Positions 1 to 11,437 of a stretch of DNA of 64,000 bases are shown here, one piece after another (within the stretch, counting starts at the first letter, position 1; every line of letters begins with the position of its first letter). Source of the DNA: Owenia fusiformis (Eukaryota; Annelida; Polychaeta; Sabellida; Oweniidae); contig CAIIXF020000012.1 of the NCBI GenBank assembly GCA_903813345.2, forward strand, positions 17,044,020 through 17,108,019, read 5' to 3'. The notes beneath the pieces were generated by a model. The model searched no databases. It was not told the DNA's origin and worked only from the letters and a program-made list of their open reading frames with translations. The translations under genes and the position numbers were made by a program.

Positions 1-1165
1 AATTCTTCACTTAAGTTACCCTACTATCACACCAAACTAGTTGTCACTACGTTCTTGAAAACGGGCTTTAACTGTGTACGAACGGACTGGACGTACTAAG
101 AACCGTTTGGGATCTATTTACAAACTTCATCGAACGTACTCGAACGGGTAGGTCCTCTAGAACTTAGACAATGCTCAAAATGTTCTCGTGGTCGTCACGT
201 TCTACAATTAGAACGAGTGACAACGTAATAACGACGAGCCGGACGTACTACGAACGGAACCGTCGTACTTCAATCCTACTAGGGACGTTTTAACAACGAG
301 TTGAACTGTCTGAGGACGTGTTGAGAACGAGGTAGAACTCATTGCAAACGGGTTTAAACTGATTAAGAACGTATTTAACACTGCTTATGAACGAGTTAGC
401 AAAAATATAGCTATCACACCAAACAAGTTGCCACTGCGTTCTTCAAAACTGGTTCTAAACTATGTGCGAACGGAATGAACGTAGCTGCAACTTTCTAAGG
501 TCTATTTACGAACTTTATGAACGTTCTCAGACGGGAATGTGATTTTAGAATTTTGAATCGATTCAAAATTCGATTGCGACCATACCGTTCTGTTATCAGG
601 TCATGATGACCTTCTAGACTAAGGGACGCGTTCTACGGCGTTGCACACCGACGTGGTGCGACCTGAACGAACTGCGAACGAGATGGACGTATTGAAGACT
701 GTTTAAGAACGAAGAAGCTAATTATTTCAGACATATTTCCCGACCACAGCCAGATTGAGCCCGTTTTACGACGTTTTCGTAGGACTGGCAAGAACGGGTA
801 AGAACGAGTTTGGTGTGATACGGGGGTTACATAAACGGTTTGGGTTAAAAGAGCAGATCTTAACTGTTTTTCGAAAAACCGTTTATGTAACTTAAGTGAG
901 GAATTAAATCGACGATTCTGTTGTCTCCTGAACTATTTGTTCGCAAATATGTACATTTTCTTAAACATATGATACTGATACATGTTTGTGTCAAAAATGT
1001 CGTGAGAATTCTGTCTACAACGTGTGAAGTAAGGAAAAAAGAAAATCGTACCCTCGATGTTCCGACATTTTGTTACCAAAACGAATCGTTTTGGTAACCA
1101 GCGTAATCGAGTGTATCTCCAGTGTGCATGAACAATTGGTCATGTCGTAATCATAAAAGGACCTT
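1..1165. repeat. Long palindromic repeat, copy 1, interrupted
   Basis: Bases 1-14 are the inner end of a left arm cut off by the window edge, and 831-1165 hold the loop and the right arm. The complete form is at 25010-25560. The arms meet around a short inner stem (ATAAACGGTTTGGGTT against its complement). An 806-bp insertion sits in the inner arm at position 20. Confidence 0.75.
20..825. mobile_element. 806-bp TIR element with GAACG repeats
   Basis: The insertion is defined by its absence at 25245-25250 in copy 2. It is flanked by a 5-bp duplication, GTTAC (15-19 and 826-830). The ends form an imperfect terminal inverted repeat with a TATCACACCAAAC core. The first 120 bp or so (24-147) recur in diverged form at 411-535, so the element contains an internal direct repeat of its own left end. 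The pentamer GAACG occurs at least 15 times on the + strand. There is no ORF, so it is non-autonomous. Its superfamily is unknown. Confidence 0.8.
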
Positions 1166-2200
1166 ATACACTCTCCATTGGGATCTCCCCATGGGAAAAA
1201 AATAATTCATCTGATTTTTCAAAATGAGTTGCTTCAATTATTACATTTATATGCACACAAGTAGCTTGTTGACCTATATTCAGCACTGTATTGATGTATA
1301 GGCCACTTATTAGGGTCATAATTCAATCATGAAGTGTAGAGGCATAGATCATGTAGATTCCAAACCAGGAAGTATTTTTGTGTCTGTCAAAATCCATTTA
1401 CATCCTACGCATCCCTGCATCTTATCCAAATATGTTACTACATAATGAAATATAATAGTATAATCTTTGGTTTTACAAACTTGTATGATATTTCATAAGT
1501 GTAAAAGTTGTTTTTGGAGCATTTTTCGATAGCCATTTTGTAGGGAAAAAAATGATGAAAAAATGTACAATCTTTTAATTTTAAGTATGACCTGAATCGA
1601 TTGCAAACTTCATATTTGCACATTTGATGAGATAAACCATTTGTATCGTATTGTGAAATTATTAAGTTTGCAATCGATTCAGGTCATAGTGTATTTTTGG
1701 TATTTCAGTGTGATAATCAATGGAAACCAATGGCCTCTATTGGGATCTGCTGACATCCCCATGTTAAGTCAATGGTACACAGCCCCATGTAAGTCAATAC
1801 AACCTTACTGAACGAAATGATCCCTATCTCAGCTTATGTGTGTCCGAGCACTATAATATTTTCCAAAGTATTATATGACATTTTATTCTTCATGTTACAC
1901 CTACGAATGATTCATTTTGTCCATAGGGATATTTGCCAATAATTGCACCTTGTCCTTTGAAATCATATCACAATTTGAATTGCAAGTTTTGGTCTTATTA
2001 CCTCACCAAAAATTCCAAAACACACATGAAGTGATCAGTGTATTAGATTAGTTCACATCTTCTGGATCACTAACTTAGAATTTACAGCCAGTTACTAATG
2101 TCAGACGTTAACGAGATTTCGTCCAGTTTTCGAATATCGCCATTTTTCTTCGAGCCATTTTGTTTTAATTTTAGACGAAATCCTGACAATCATGTCATAT
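1166..2200. other. Duplicated intergenic DNA, no gene seen
   Basis: The sequence recurs at 25560-26823. It contains only short ORFs and one strong hairpin (1587-1687). No coding signal, RNA gene or promoter could be recognised. A diverged fragment of this sequence reappears near 55930-56290. Confidence 0.7.
1587..1687. repeat. Perfect 23-bp stem with 55-bp loop
   Basis: The 23 bases from 1587 (core CCTGAATCGATTGCAAAC) are exactly complementary to 1665-1687. The same structure is kept in the second duplicate at about 26212-26310. It may be a tiny MITE or the core of an older foldback. Confidence 0.75.
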
Positions 2201-2209
2201 CTCATCAAG

Positions 2210-2301
2210 TAGTCTTGCTTAAAAGACCCTGTACTCCCCCCCCTAATTGCAGGTAAAGAGAGTGAAGGTAACGGGGGGGATACAGTCTTTGTGCAAGACT
2301 A
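2210..2301. mobile_element. 92-bp MITE, 9-bp target duplication
   Basis: The ends are TAGTCTTGC and GCAAGACTA, and the inverted repeat continues inwards to a C-run/G-run pair. It is flanked by exact CTCATCAAG repeats (2201-2209, 2302-2310). A TAG start with an 8-9 bp duplication would fit a hAT-like element, but this is not proven. A second copy is at 26833-26927. Confidence 0.8.
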
Positions 2302-2510
2302 CTCATCAAGGAGCAGAGCCGGTGTAAAAGGAAGGGAGGTCCTATCAAGTTATGGTCCTACTCGCCATAGATTTATATGGTGACCTAAATACAACTCTTT
2401 TCCTCATTATCTTATACACTATTAGGGCCAGTAAGGGCCGTTAAGAAAGGGGACCATAATCCCTGGGGACCATCATTTCTTTCACACCGATTCCCTTTCA
2501 ATTTATGATG

Positions 2511-3243
2511 TATTTGCCGTGATTGGCGCCCGGGCGCTTAAGTAAGTCAAAACAGTTCAAAAACGTGTCCTTATTAGCGCCCACAGTCAGCACTATCAAT
2601 GGTATACTCTACCTTTAGTAATGTAAGAGAGAATTCTCTCTTATATTACTAAAGGGAGATTGATAGTGATGACTTTGCATATGAGTCCCGATGAGAAAAA
2701 TGCCGGAGTTTCACTTTCAGTTTAGAAAAAAATTGGAAAAAAAGTTTGTTTCATGAAATTCGCCATGTTTGCATGAATCGTAGGGTTTTTACCTATCCTA
2801 CTCTTTTCGGAACACTAGTGGAATACAAAACATGTACTTACATCAGTATTTTACTCGATAATGCGATAGAAAAACGATATAAACCTACGGAATCGAATAC
2901 TTCCGTTTCAATTTCTTCTCAGCCTCGTTTTGAAATTTTCAACACAACTGAACGAGGTGGCAAGATTACAGGAAAAATCACAGGTAAACATCAAAATAAT
3001 GGATATAAACTTGAGTAGTCAACATTATATACATTTTATCGTGAAAAGAATGACATATTCGAGCTGGAATACCTTTTGGGAAACTGCAAAAAGTGATAAA
3101 ACCAGGAAGTACTCTATTATCGCCCACTTGTGTTTTTCACATTTGAATGATCGTTGATTCTCCACCCAGGGACTCACCCTCGGACCTCCAAGAGTCTGGA
3201 TGGGCGCTAATAGGAACATGGGCGCCAATTACGGCAAATACGG
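2511..3243. mobile_element. TIR element with GGCGCC ends, copy 1 (left end clipped)
   Basis: The inverted ends contain TTTGCCGTGATTGGCGCCC on the left and the complement of CCGTATTTGCCGTAATTGG on the right. The intact copy is 27708-28494, and empty sites are near 9100 and 19340. In this copy the first bases and some flank are deleted. Inside is a near-perfect 78-bp palindrome at 2591-2668. The open frames at 2746-3157 have no recognisable domain. Confidence 0.75.
2591..2668. repeat. 78-bp palindrome inside the GGCGCC element
   Basis: The outer stem CACTATCAAT pairs with ATTGATAGTG. The inner 44 bp (2612-2655) centre on GAGAATTCTC and pair with one mismatch. It is repeated at 27789-27864. Confidence 0.8.
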
Positions 3244-3494
3244 TATTCAATAAAATCACACGGTGGCCAGTTTTTTCAAATAGAGTTCACAGTATTCCAC
3301 TTCCAGACGAAATCACCTCTATATTTAGCCAAGTATTGGCTAGAGACTCGAGTAAATACAACATGTTTTTAGACCTCTCAATATTATAGTTATACAAAGG
3401 AATTTTCGGTTGATTTAAAAAAATATTCAAAAAAAATTAAAACAAAATCCCCCCAAAATAGATAAAAATCAAGATCAACCTTTTATTTCATTAA

Positions 3495-4823
3495 GGTGCT
3501 ATGGAAGTTAACAGGGAATGACAAAACAGGAAGTGACAATTTTTTTTGCATTTTTAGACATTTTTTGAACAAAGATAACAGAGTTCTGTTTTGACCTCCA
3601 GTCAATTCAACTACAGTGGGGGGCATAAAGAATTACAAAACCTATGGAAATTACATGTTGTCGCATATGTAATAAATTCTTACCTCAGTGTATTCAGTGC
3701 TCTATTTTCTCCGTCATAGTAAGTCCAGATATAGTGGAATTTGTGTCCATAATGACAAATAAGAACTTAAAAATTTGATGTGGAATTCACATGTTAATGC
3801 CGACTCTTCAAATGTTGAGGTGATTTTGGAGCCAGATTACGCCGCAATGTGGGTTGGCTCCCAGAATGCAACATGACACGTGTCAGCTTTCAAAATGCCA
3901 TTCCGCCGTTTTGAAATACGTCACGAATAAATAAGGTTACTTGATGTTGCATTCTGGGAGTCAATCCTCCTTGGATCACAAACATGGCGATTCATGAAAA
4001 CATTAGTCCGATTTGGTAGGGATTTATCCATCATTTGCAGGTATGAGGCTTTGGATTCATTTATTGTGCTACTTAAAGTGGATGGGAATTATTTTTCTAC
4101 CACTTGGGAGAGTTTGAGACATGAAACTTAGAATTTAGCTCATTGTGACAACTTTTGAGGGTTGAGATTTATTTTTGTCCCCCACTTTAGTTCCAAATAC
4201 CATTTACAAGTCCAGGATCACAATGTTCATGGCCAGAATGACCCTAAATGTGAAGAAATAACCTTTTCAGCCCTCTGAAAATATGACTGAAAAATAGCTA
4301 AAAGACGGAGGTAGGAAAGGTCACTGAACAGAATCTTTCGAATTTTTCAGAACATGTGCCCAATATATTGCTCTAAATGATACAATCTTTGAAAATTTGA
4401 TATCATTCATAGAAAAAGAAAAAAAATGAAAAAACTGATTTGAAAAGCGATCTATTTTCCTTTTTATGACCGCCATTTTTGTTTCAGACAATTTTTTAAA
4501 ATATCAAAGATTGTATCAGTTAGAGCATTATATTGGGCACCTTTTCTGGAAAAATCAAAAGATTCTGTTCAGTGACCTTCTCTGCCTTCCTACTTTAGCT
4601 TTTTTTCAGTCACACTTTCAAAGTGCTAAACAGGTTATTTCATCATGTTTAGGGTCATTCTGACCATGCACATTGTGATCCTGGTCATTTAAATGATAAG
4701 TGGAACTAGTTAAATTGACTGGAGGTCAAACCAGAACTCTGTTATCTTTGCTCAAAAAATGTCTAAAAATGCAAAAAATTGTCACTTCCTGTTTCGTCAT
4801 TTCCTGTTAACTTCCATGGCACC
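3495..4823. mobile_element. 1,329-bp TTAA-specific foldback element
   Basis: The ends are GGTGCTATGGAAGTTAACAG and its near-complement. It is flanked by TTAA on both sides (3491-3494, 4824-4827), and the same site is empty at 9353, 14472, 19587 and 34274. Terminal repeats are about 130 bp, and a second inner palindrome spans about 4195-4690, so most of the element can fold on itself. A TTAA duplication is typical of piggyBac and Kolobok-type elements; no transposase is present. A second copy is 28755-30305. Confidence 0.88.
3845..3973. mobile_element. Small MITE nested in the TTAA element
   Basis: The inverted ends GGCTCCCAGAATGCAACAT and ATGTTGCATTCTGGGAG match the terminal repeats of the 304-bp MITE at 45337-45640. 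No clean duplication is left. It is duplicated at 29326-29454. Confidence 0.6.
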
Positions 4824-4905
4824 TTAACAAGATACTTTTTTAAAATCAACCAAAATTTCCTTTGTACAATTATAATATTGAGAGACCTAAACATGTTGTG
4901 TTTAT

Positions 4906-6460
4906 GTTGTTTTGTTCCAATGAGGTTCGGAAAGATGTTTCATTTCACTCTTGAAACATGATACCAAGAACAAAACAAGTGTTTGATGTGTTTTCTAAAA
5001 CAATGTAGATGAAAGTATATACAGTATATATTTTTCAAATTGTATTGTTACCATTCAAAAGGTGACCATTCAATTCACTGTAAATTGACGATGTGTTAAA
5101 CTTTTAGGGTTTTTTATGACTGGTTTAAGAGGAACGTGTGTTCAAAAAGTTCTCCATATCGATACCACTCCTTTGCTAATTGGCCAATTTGTCCAAATAA
5201 ATCAGGTGCCAAATTGAGCCAAGTTTTAGGTATATGCATTTCTTTGGTGAGAGGTCATCAGGCTGAAATGTTAACTATATTTTCACTGTTTTATTGTTAT
5301 AGTCTCAAATTATTTTGTGGGCCGTTGTTGCTCAATGGTCAGCATCTGTAACAAATGACAAGTGGTGACATTTTGCAAGTCATGCCTTGTTACTTAAATC
5401 AAGGGTTTCATTAGCAGCAGGCAACAGGTGATTTTCACCAGTTGTTTTCACTAAATCACCTTTTGTTTTTAGGGACTTTCAACTCTTCATTGTTAAGTTT
5501 ATGATTTCCATTAATTAAATGCCTGTTGTTTTCCTTTAATTAGCCTGTTGTGAAAAATTCTAGTGAAACCCCTGTAAATGTTGTTGGCAATTCTTGTAGT
5601 TGTTTTGTTGTACATTCAAAACATTGTCTGATCCTAAAAAGTGAAACTTAGCCCTTAAACTTGCAAATGAGATTGATTGCAAATGTCCAGAGTTAAAAGA
5701 TTCATCAAATTAATGAATGTGCAGAACCCATTGTACTCAAATAATGATATTGTTATATATTTATATATATATGCAGCAACCATTTTTTGAGAAGCATTTG
5801 GTATTTGTAAGCGTGATTTATAAATATTGTAAATCCAAATGCAACCAGGTACTTGCGGCTTATCATGTTAATGTTTATATCTATATTAATAAAATATACC
5901 TATTTAAAAATGCAAAAATATTGTTTGTGCTATCTAATATCTCATTGAGATTTTTGGAGGAATTTATTTGAATAGTGCTGTCCTATGTACAGGGGGTGAG
6001 TTCCTAATGATGGTAATTCATTAATTGTAATTCCCTCTTCAAGAATTTTTCTAAAACTGCCCCCCCCCCCATTATTACAAAATTGTAATAATGCAATTCA
6101 GTGCACTGTTGACTATATATTCCTATGATAAAAATGTACTCTTTAATAATTGGCACTGGAATTCTTATACCTCAAAGAATTTTAGGAGATTTTATCTTCC
6201 ATAGAACACAATTTTTGTCATAATTCAAATGAGCTCATGTTTTCTGGAAAAAGATAGTTCTGTTCTAGAAGTAATTCCCAATACGGCTGTTGAACTTAAT
6301 GAGCAGATTTAGCACTGCACGTCTTCAACACATGTATGTCTATAAAAAGTGATACTTTTTCAAGAATCTGAAAAGTTCAAGTTGATTATATATCAGTAAA
6401 CATATCAGTTAGTCAAGGGGTTGAATTTTCTTAAATTAAATTATTATTTTTTTGTATTTC
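4906..6460 (+). other. Upstream intronic or 5' flank of zinc-finger unit A
   Basis: The region is repeated before units B, C, D and E, ending at a splice acceptor. It contains an AT microsatellite (about 5755-5772), a C-run of variable length near 6060, and no ORF of note. It probably holds the 3' part of the intron before the coding exon. The upstream exon and promoter could not be placed. Confidence 0.5.
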
Positions 6461-6463
6461 CAG
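6450..6463 (+). other. 3' splice acceptor of zinc-finger A
   Basis: A T-rich tract ends in TATTTCCAG followed by TGCAGCTACACA. The same junction is kept in B, C, D and E, and as GTTTCCAG/TGCAAGAG in the distant paralogue F. The coding ATG lies 122 bp downstream. Confidence 0.75.
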
Positions 6464-6585
6464 TGCAGCTACACATCTAGTCCAGAAAGAATATATAACA
6501 ACTGTGAATTCTGAAAGATTGGACTTTTAATCCACAGATTGTATCATTTAAAGACTCATTGATTGAAAGACACTATCTAAAAAAT

Positions 6586-8436
6586 ATGGATCATGCAGCA
6601 ATAGAGGATGATATGAAACTATCAAATGATGAACCAGTTATCAAAAAAGAAATTGAGGAGTCATTTGCTGAGGGGAGTGTTGCTATAAATGATGCAACAT
6701 GGTCCTATAAAATCAAATGTGATGGTGTCAAACAAGAGGCAAACAGAGATGACTACAATGAATCAGATGTTAAACAAGAGGCAAACACACATAACTACAA
6801 TGAATCAGATGTCAAACAAGAGGCAAACACAGATGACTACAATGAATCAGATGTCAAACAAGAGGCAAACACAGATGACTACAATGAATCAGATGTCAAA
6901 CAAGAGGCAAACACAGATGACTACAATGAATCAGATGTCAAACAAGAGGCAAACACAGATGACTACAATGAATCAGATGTCAAACAAGAGGCAAACACAG
7001 ATGACTACAATGAATCAGATGTTAAACAAGAGGCAAAAACACATAACTGCAATGAATCAGATGTTAAACAAGAGGCAAACACACATAACTACAATGAATC
7101 AGATGTTAAACCAGAATTAGATTATTCATGTGACAATATACAAGAGAATGATATTAAAAACAATGATTTGGACATTGACTCAGATTCTAATGTAAATGAT
7201 GAAACAATTCAAACCATTATACTTGATATTAAGAAGCCTAAGGAGAAACCATTTAAATGTGATCAATGTGATAAATGTTTCAACCAACAAAATGGCTTGA
7301 GATCTCATATCAGAACTCATACCAGAGAGAAGCCTCTTAATTGCAAATATTGTGGGAAATGTTTCAACAAACCATCATATTTGGCACTTCATATCAGAAC
7401 TCACACTGGAGAGAAACCTTTCAAATGTGAATATTGTGAGAGGTCTTTCACAATGAAACAAAATTGTGAGATCCATACACTTCTCCATTCTGGAGAGAAA
7501 CCTTTTGAATGCGAATATTGCAAGAAATGTTTTATAACAGCATCATATTTGAAAAGACATATAAAAATTCATACTGGACACAAGCTGTTAAAATGTGAAC
7601 ATTGTGAGAAGTGTTTCACACATAGATCAACTTTGAAACAGCATATCATGACTCATACTGTTGAGAAACCCTTCAAATGTGAACATTGTGAGAAATATTT
7701 CGCTCAAGAAAGATATTTGAAAGAACATATCAGGATTCATACTGGAGAGAAACCCTACAAATGTAAACAGTGTGAGAAATGTTTTATCAGCCAATACAAC
7801 TTAAAACAACACTTCAGGATTCATACTGGATCAAAACCATTCAAATGTGAACATTGTGGGAAATGTTTCACACGAAGTTATAGTTTGAAAATCCATTTAA
7901 AAAAGAGGCATTCTGGAAAGAAACCTTTTAAATGTGAATATTGCGAGAAAAGATTTTCCATAGCATCATATTTGAAAAGGCATATCAAAATTCATTCTGT
8001 ACACAATCCATTTAAATGTTAACATTGTGAGAAATGTTTCCCAGGAGAAAAAAGCTTTATAGATCATGTACGATCACATACAGGTGAAAAGCCATTCAAA
8101 TGTGAACATTGCGGAAAATACTTTTCACAAAAAAAGAATTTTAATGCTCACTTACAGACTCACAATCAAGAAAAATGTTACAAAGGTGAACATTGTGAAA
8201 TTACTTTCTCCAGACCTTCACATATGAAAGTTGATGTTCAGACTCATACTGAAAATAAACCATTTAAATGTGAACATTGTGACATTTGCTTTAAAAGTCC
8301 CCTAACATTAGCACAACATTCTTATATCCATGCTGGGTTCAAACCATTTAAATGTGGATATTGTGATGAATCTTTTAATCAAACAAAGGATTTGAGAAAA
8401 CATTTAAAGCTATGCAAATCTAAGAAAGATAAATAA
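6586..8436 (+). pseudogene. Zinc-finger gene A, broken by a nonsense mutation
   Basis: The frame encodes the same protein as D: acidic N-terminus, nine 14-residue VKQE units, then C2H2 fingers starting at residue 225. A single G-to-T change at 8020 turns GAA of finger 10 (FKCEHC in the other copies) into TAA. The protein would stop at 478 residues with nine complete fingers. The frame stays open beyond the stop to 8436, through fingers 10-14, so decay is recent. The ATG at 6586 is chosen because the in-frame triplets upstream (TTGATTGAAAGA) give no ATG. A shortened nine-finger protein could still bind DNA, so loss of function is not certain. Confidence 0.88.
6727..7104 (+). repeat. 42-bp coding minisatellite, 9 units (gene A)
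   Basis: Nine in-frame 42-bp units encode VKQEA plus nine residues. There are two main variants, TDDY and THNY. Order: RDDY, THNY, five TDDY, KTHNC, THNY. Each unit supplies one hydrophobic-Lys-x-Glu motif. A single VKPE follows the array. Confidence 0.95.
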
Positions 8437-9765
8437 AAGTTAAGATGTGAAATTTTTAACCCTCATGTCTGCAACCTTTTTTATAACACTAAGTCACAAG
8501 GGGAGGGGTAATTTGGACTTCCTCTGTGATTTTTATTACTTCTCTGATTTCATTATTGTTGATATCCTTGTGACCTTATTCAATTACCTCTTTAGAAAAG
8601 TTTTTTTTCAAAAGTAGGTCAAACCGAGGTCAGTGTGAAGGGGATGTAAATTTTTGACATTTTGTGATGAATTGTCAATGTTCCTTCACAATATTTTTTG
8701 AAGATATTGAATTGAAGATATACAATTTAAAAGATAGGAGGTATCGCGAAATCCCAATGAAATCAATGTAAGGTGAAACTAAATGGTAAACAATTTCAGG
8801 TTCAGCTTCTGACTTGACCAATCAGTGATTTAGTATGCAGATTTATGAATTTATGCCTTGGCATTGTCCCAATATAATTTTGGTCCAAGATGTTGCCTAG
8901 CAACAACCTAGCAGGATCACAAACGTCGAAATGGACCTGAAGCATGTTATTCAAAGTGCTGTAAAATTGTGACTATCAGTCTGATGGTCATGAAATAAAG
9001 TAGGATGGTACAAAATTGAATGATGTACAAATGTGTGAAACATATGAAATAGCAGGGAGCCGAGCCGGTTCCGTTTTAATTTATGATTTATTTATCTGGC
9101 GATTTTTAAAATATTCAATAAAATGACACTGTGGCCAGCTTTTTTCAAATGGAGTTCACAGTATTCCAGATGAAATCACCTCTAGCCAAGTATTGGCTAG
9201 AGACTCGAGTAAATACAACATGTTTTTAGACCTCTCAATATTATAGTTATATAAAGGAATTTTCGGTTGATTTTAAAAAAGTATTCAAAAAATTAAAACA
9301 AAATCCCCCCAAAATAGATAAAAATCAAGATCAACCTTTTATTTCATTAACAAGAAACTTTTTTAAAATCAACCAAAATTTCCTTTGTACGATTATAATA
9401 TTGAGAGACCTAAACATGTTGTGTTTATCTTGTTTTGTTCCAATGAGGTTCGGAAAGATGTTTCATTTCATTCTTGAAACATGATACCAAGAACAAAACA
9501 AGTGTTTGGTGTGTTTTCTAAAACAATGTAGATGAAAGTATATACAGTATATATTTTTCAAATTATATTGCTACCATTCAAAAGGTGACCATTAAATTCA
9601 CTGTAAATTGACGATGTATTAAATTTTTAGGTTTTTTATGACTGGTTTAAGAGAAACGTGTGTTCAAAAAGTTCTCCATATCGATACCACTCCTTTGCTA
9701 ATTGGCCAATTTGTCCAAATAAGGCAGGTGGCAAATTGAGCCAAGTTTTAGGTATGTGCATTTTT
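8437..9765 (+). other. 3' UTR and flank of unit A
   Basis: An AATAAA lies at 8994-8999, about 560 bp after the normal stop, and is conserved in B and D. After it come a clipped PalA foldback (about 9215-9430) and AT-rich sequence. No gene was seen. Confidence 0.55.
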
Positions 9766-10420
9766 ATCCCATCGAACGAAGTTCGGAGGGATATAGGGAA
9801 CGCCTCCGTCCGTCCGTACGTACGTACGTCTGGACAATAACTCAAATACCGTTGGCCCGATTTTGTTCGTATTTTGTACACATATACCCTATGGGGGTAG
9901 AAGTTCTGCTCAAAAGCCGATTTTCAAAATGGCCGCTCATTTCAAAATGGCGGCCATTTTAGTGATGATTTTACAGTAATTTAGGTGCAACATGTAAAAC
10001 TGCAATAGCAATATGTTTTAAATGTAAAAAAAATTATAAAGGACATTAATAATGCTACAGTTGTAGATATTAAAGAAGCACATGGCAGCCATCTTGAAAA
10101 ATGGCGACCTTTACTCGTCATTTTACGATTTTTGCTGTAACTCAAAAAATAGTGGAGCGATTTTGTTCATATTTGGTATGTGAATACTATAAGCATTGCA
10201 CACTGTCTAAAGACACTTTTGGTAGAAGGCGGCCAATTTGAAAAATGGCCGCCATTTAATGTATTTTACAATAACTCGAAAGGTAGTGGAGCGATTTTGT
10301 TCATATTTGGTATGTGAATACTATAAGCATGGCACACTGTCCTATGACACTTTTGGTAGAAGGCGGCCATTTTGAAATAAATTCGAAAAATGTTACCATA
10401 ACTCGAAAAGTAGTGGAGCT
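9766..10420. mobile_element. GGCGGCCATTTT-rich element, copy 1, right end lost
   Basis: It starts at ATCCCATCGAACGAAGTTCG, passes through a CCGTCCGTACGT run, then has repeats of about 135-144 bp, each with GTGGAGCGATTTTGTTCAT and AAAATGGCCGCCATTT. Full copies are 20013-20940 and 34691-35614, and empty sites are near 5235 and 14876. Here the third internal repeat is cut and the sequence jumps at 10421 to DNA like that after 24240. Confidence 0.7.
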
Positions 10421-10929
10421 ATTGTTACATCATGGATCATATTAGAATACACGATAAACTGTAACTTTTGATACTTTTAGAATATTGATAACCTTCTTGT
10501 CATAATTCTGTCCTGTGTGTGAAAATTTATTTATGATAAGGGAAAAGAAGTTATTTTGTATTGGAGAACATGTAAAGGATAGGTATCGATATGGATAACT
10601 GAATTCAACAATGTTTTTTTCTTAAAGTCTCGGATAAATCGGACTACGTATACCGCCGTGTTTACATTAGGGGATTAGAAGAGTTTAATTTTATTTAGGT
10701 ATGCAAGCAATATCAATATTAGGCCTTCATGCATGTACTCATGTGTACAATCAACATGCCCTTCATTATTATATAAACCAGGCTATTCAAGTACTACATA
10801 ATGTACACTATTTATGTGTGTACTACATGAGAATACGATTCCCTTGGGAAACAAAACACAAATACTTTTTATATGTTCAAAATGAGCCATTTGATTGATG
10901 CATATAACCCTAGAAGTGCGCTGAGCGAG

Positions 10930-10992
10930 TTTACTCGCTTTGACGTCACATTCCTGATAAACGATGGGCGAGTTTACTCGCTTGATAATGTT
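10930..10992. promoter_or_regulatory. Paired GCGAGTTTACTCGC palindromes with a CRE
   Basis: The palindrome GCGAGTTTACTCGC occurs twice, about 43 bp apart. A perfect cAMP-response-type octamer, TGACGTCA, lies at 10941-10948 between them. Whether it is functional is unknown. Confidence 0.35.
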
Positions 10993-11029
10993 GAAAGTGT
11001 TTGCAAAAAGTCAGAAGTCTTTACCTTAA

Positions 11030-11433
11030 GGTACAGCTGGAAAGTAACATTTTGGTAAAAAGTTGCTATACCAGCACATGTTATTTTCTGGTACAAAATA
11101 AAGTATGAAGACATGTGTCAATTGCCTTGCTTTTTTCAGGAAAGTATCATTACATTGTCTTCTTTAAGAATATCTAGTAGAAGTTCAATGGGAACTCTAG
11201 GAAATTCTGATATTTCACACTTTCTATTTTTCCAAATTTTCTTTCAAAGTTTCCAGACAACACAGGAGCTCCCATTGACCTGTTTCCAGGTTTACTAAAA
11301 GTAGACAGTGTAATGATACTTTCCTGAAAAAAGCAAGGAAATACACACATGCCTTCATACTTAATTTTGTACCAGAAAATAACATGTGCAGGTATAGCAA
11401 TTTTTTACCAAAATGTTACTTTCCAGCTGAACC
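11030..11433. mobile_element. 404-bp foldback element, left twin
   Basis: Two arms of about 190 bp are inverted copies beginning GGTACAGCTGGAAAGTAAC. TTAA flanks it at 11026-11029 and 11434-11437. There is no coding content. Confidence 0.85.
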
Positions 11434-11437
11434 TTAA

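Larger units (their letters stand above)
3352..4905. repeat. Foldback repeat PalA, copy 1, split by a TTAA insertion
   Basis: The arms 3352-3490 and 4828-4905 are inverted copies (ACAACATGTTT...CTCTCAATATTATA). Uninterrupted copies are at about 9210-9430, 14298-14586, 19450-19665 and 34135-34350. The loop of each contains the TTAA used by the element at 3495. Confidence 0.8.
1..10420 (+). repeat. Segmental duplication block, copy 1 (unit A)
   Basis: The block matches 25231-35370 almost base for base in the same order: palindromic repeat, intergenic DNA, TTAA element, zinc-finger gene, 3' flank and GGCGGCCATTTT-rich element. Copy 1 has an 806-bp insertion at 20-825 that copy 2 lacks. Copy 2 has four insertions that copy 1 lacks and misses the equivalent of about 4848-5407. 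Similarity ends near 10421, where copy 1 jumps to sequence that resembles the region after 24240. The left border may lie outside the window. Confidence 0.9.

Noticed and set aside
2746-3157. 90- and 75-codon ORFs identical or nearly so in two places (again at 27997-28408)
   Set aside because: Identity follows from the young block duplication; the longer frame starts at TTG; they lie inside a TIR element and show no domain.
6559-6585. Nine extra N-terminal residues for A, also C and E
   Set aside because: They need a TTG start; B and D have an in-frame stop at this place, so the ATG of MDHAAIEDD is used.
6727-7104. CRISPR-like regular repeats
   Set aside because: They are an in-frame coding minisatellite without spacers, in an animal genome.
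6689-7120. 143-codon ORF rich in MNQMLNKRQT, also at 31614-32045
   Set aside because: It is another reading frame of the 42-bp VKQE minisatellite.
9658-9962. ORFs with SVRPSVRTYV-like repeats, also near 20003 and 34681
   Set aside because: They translate the CCGTCCGTACGT simple run of a transposon.
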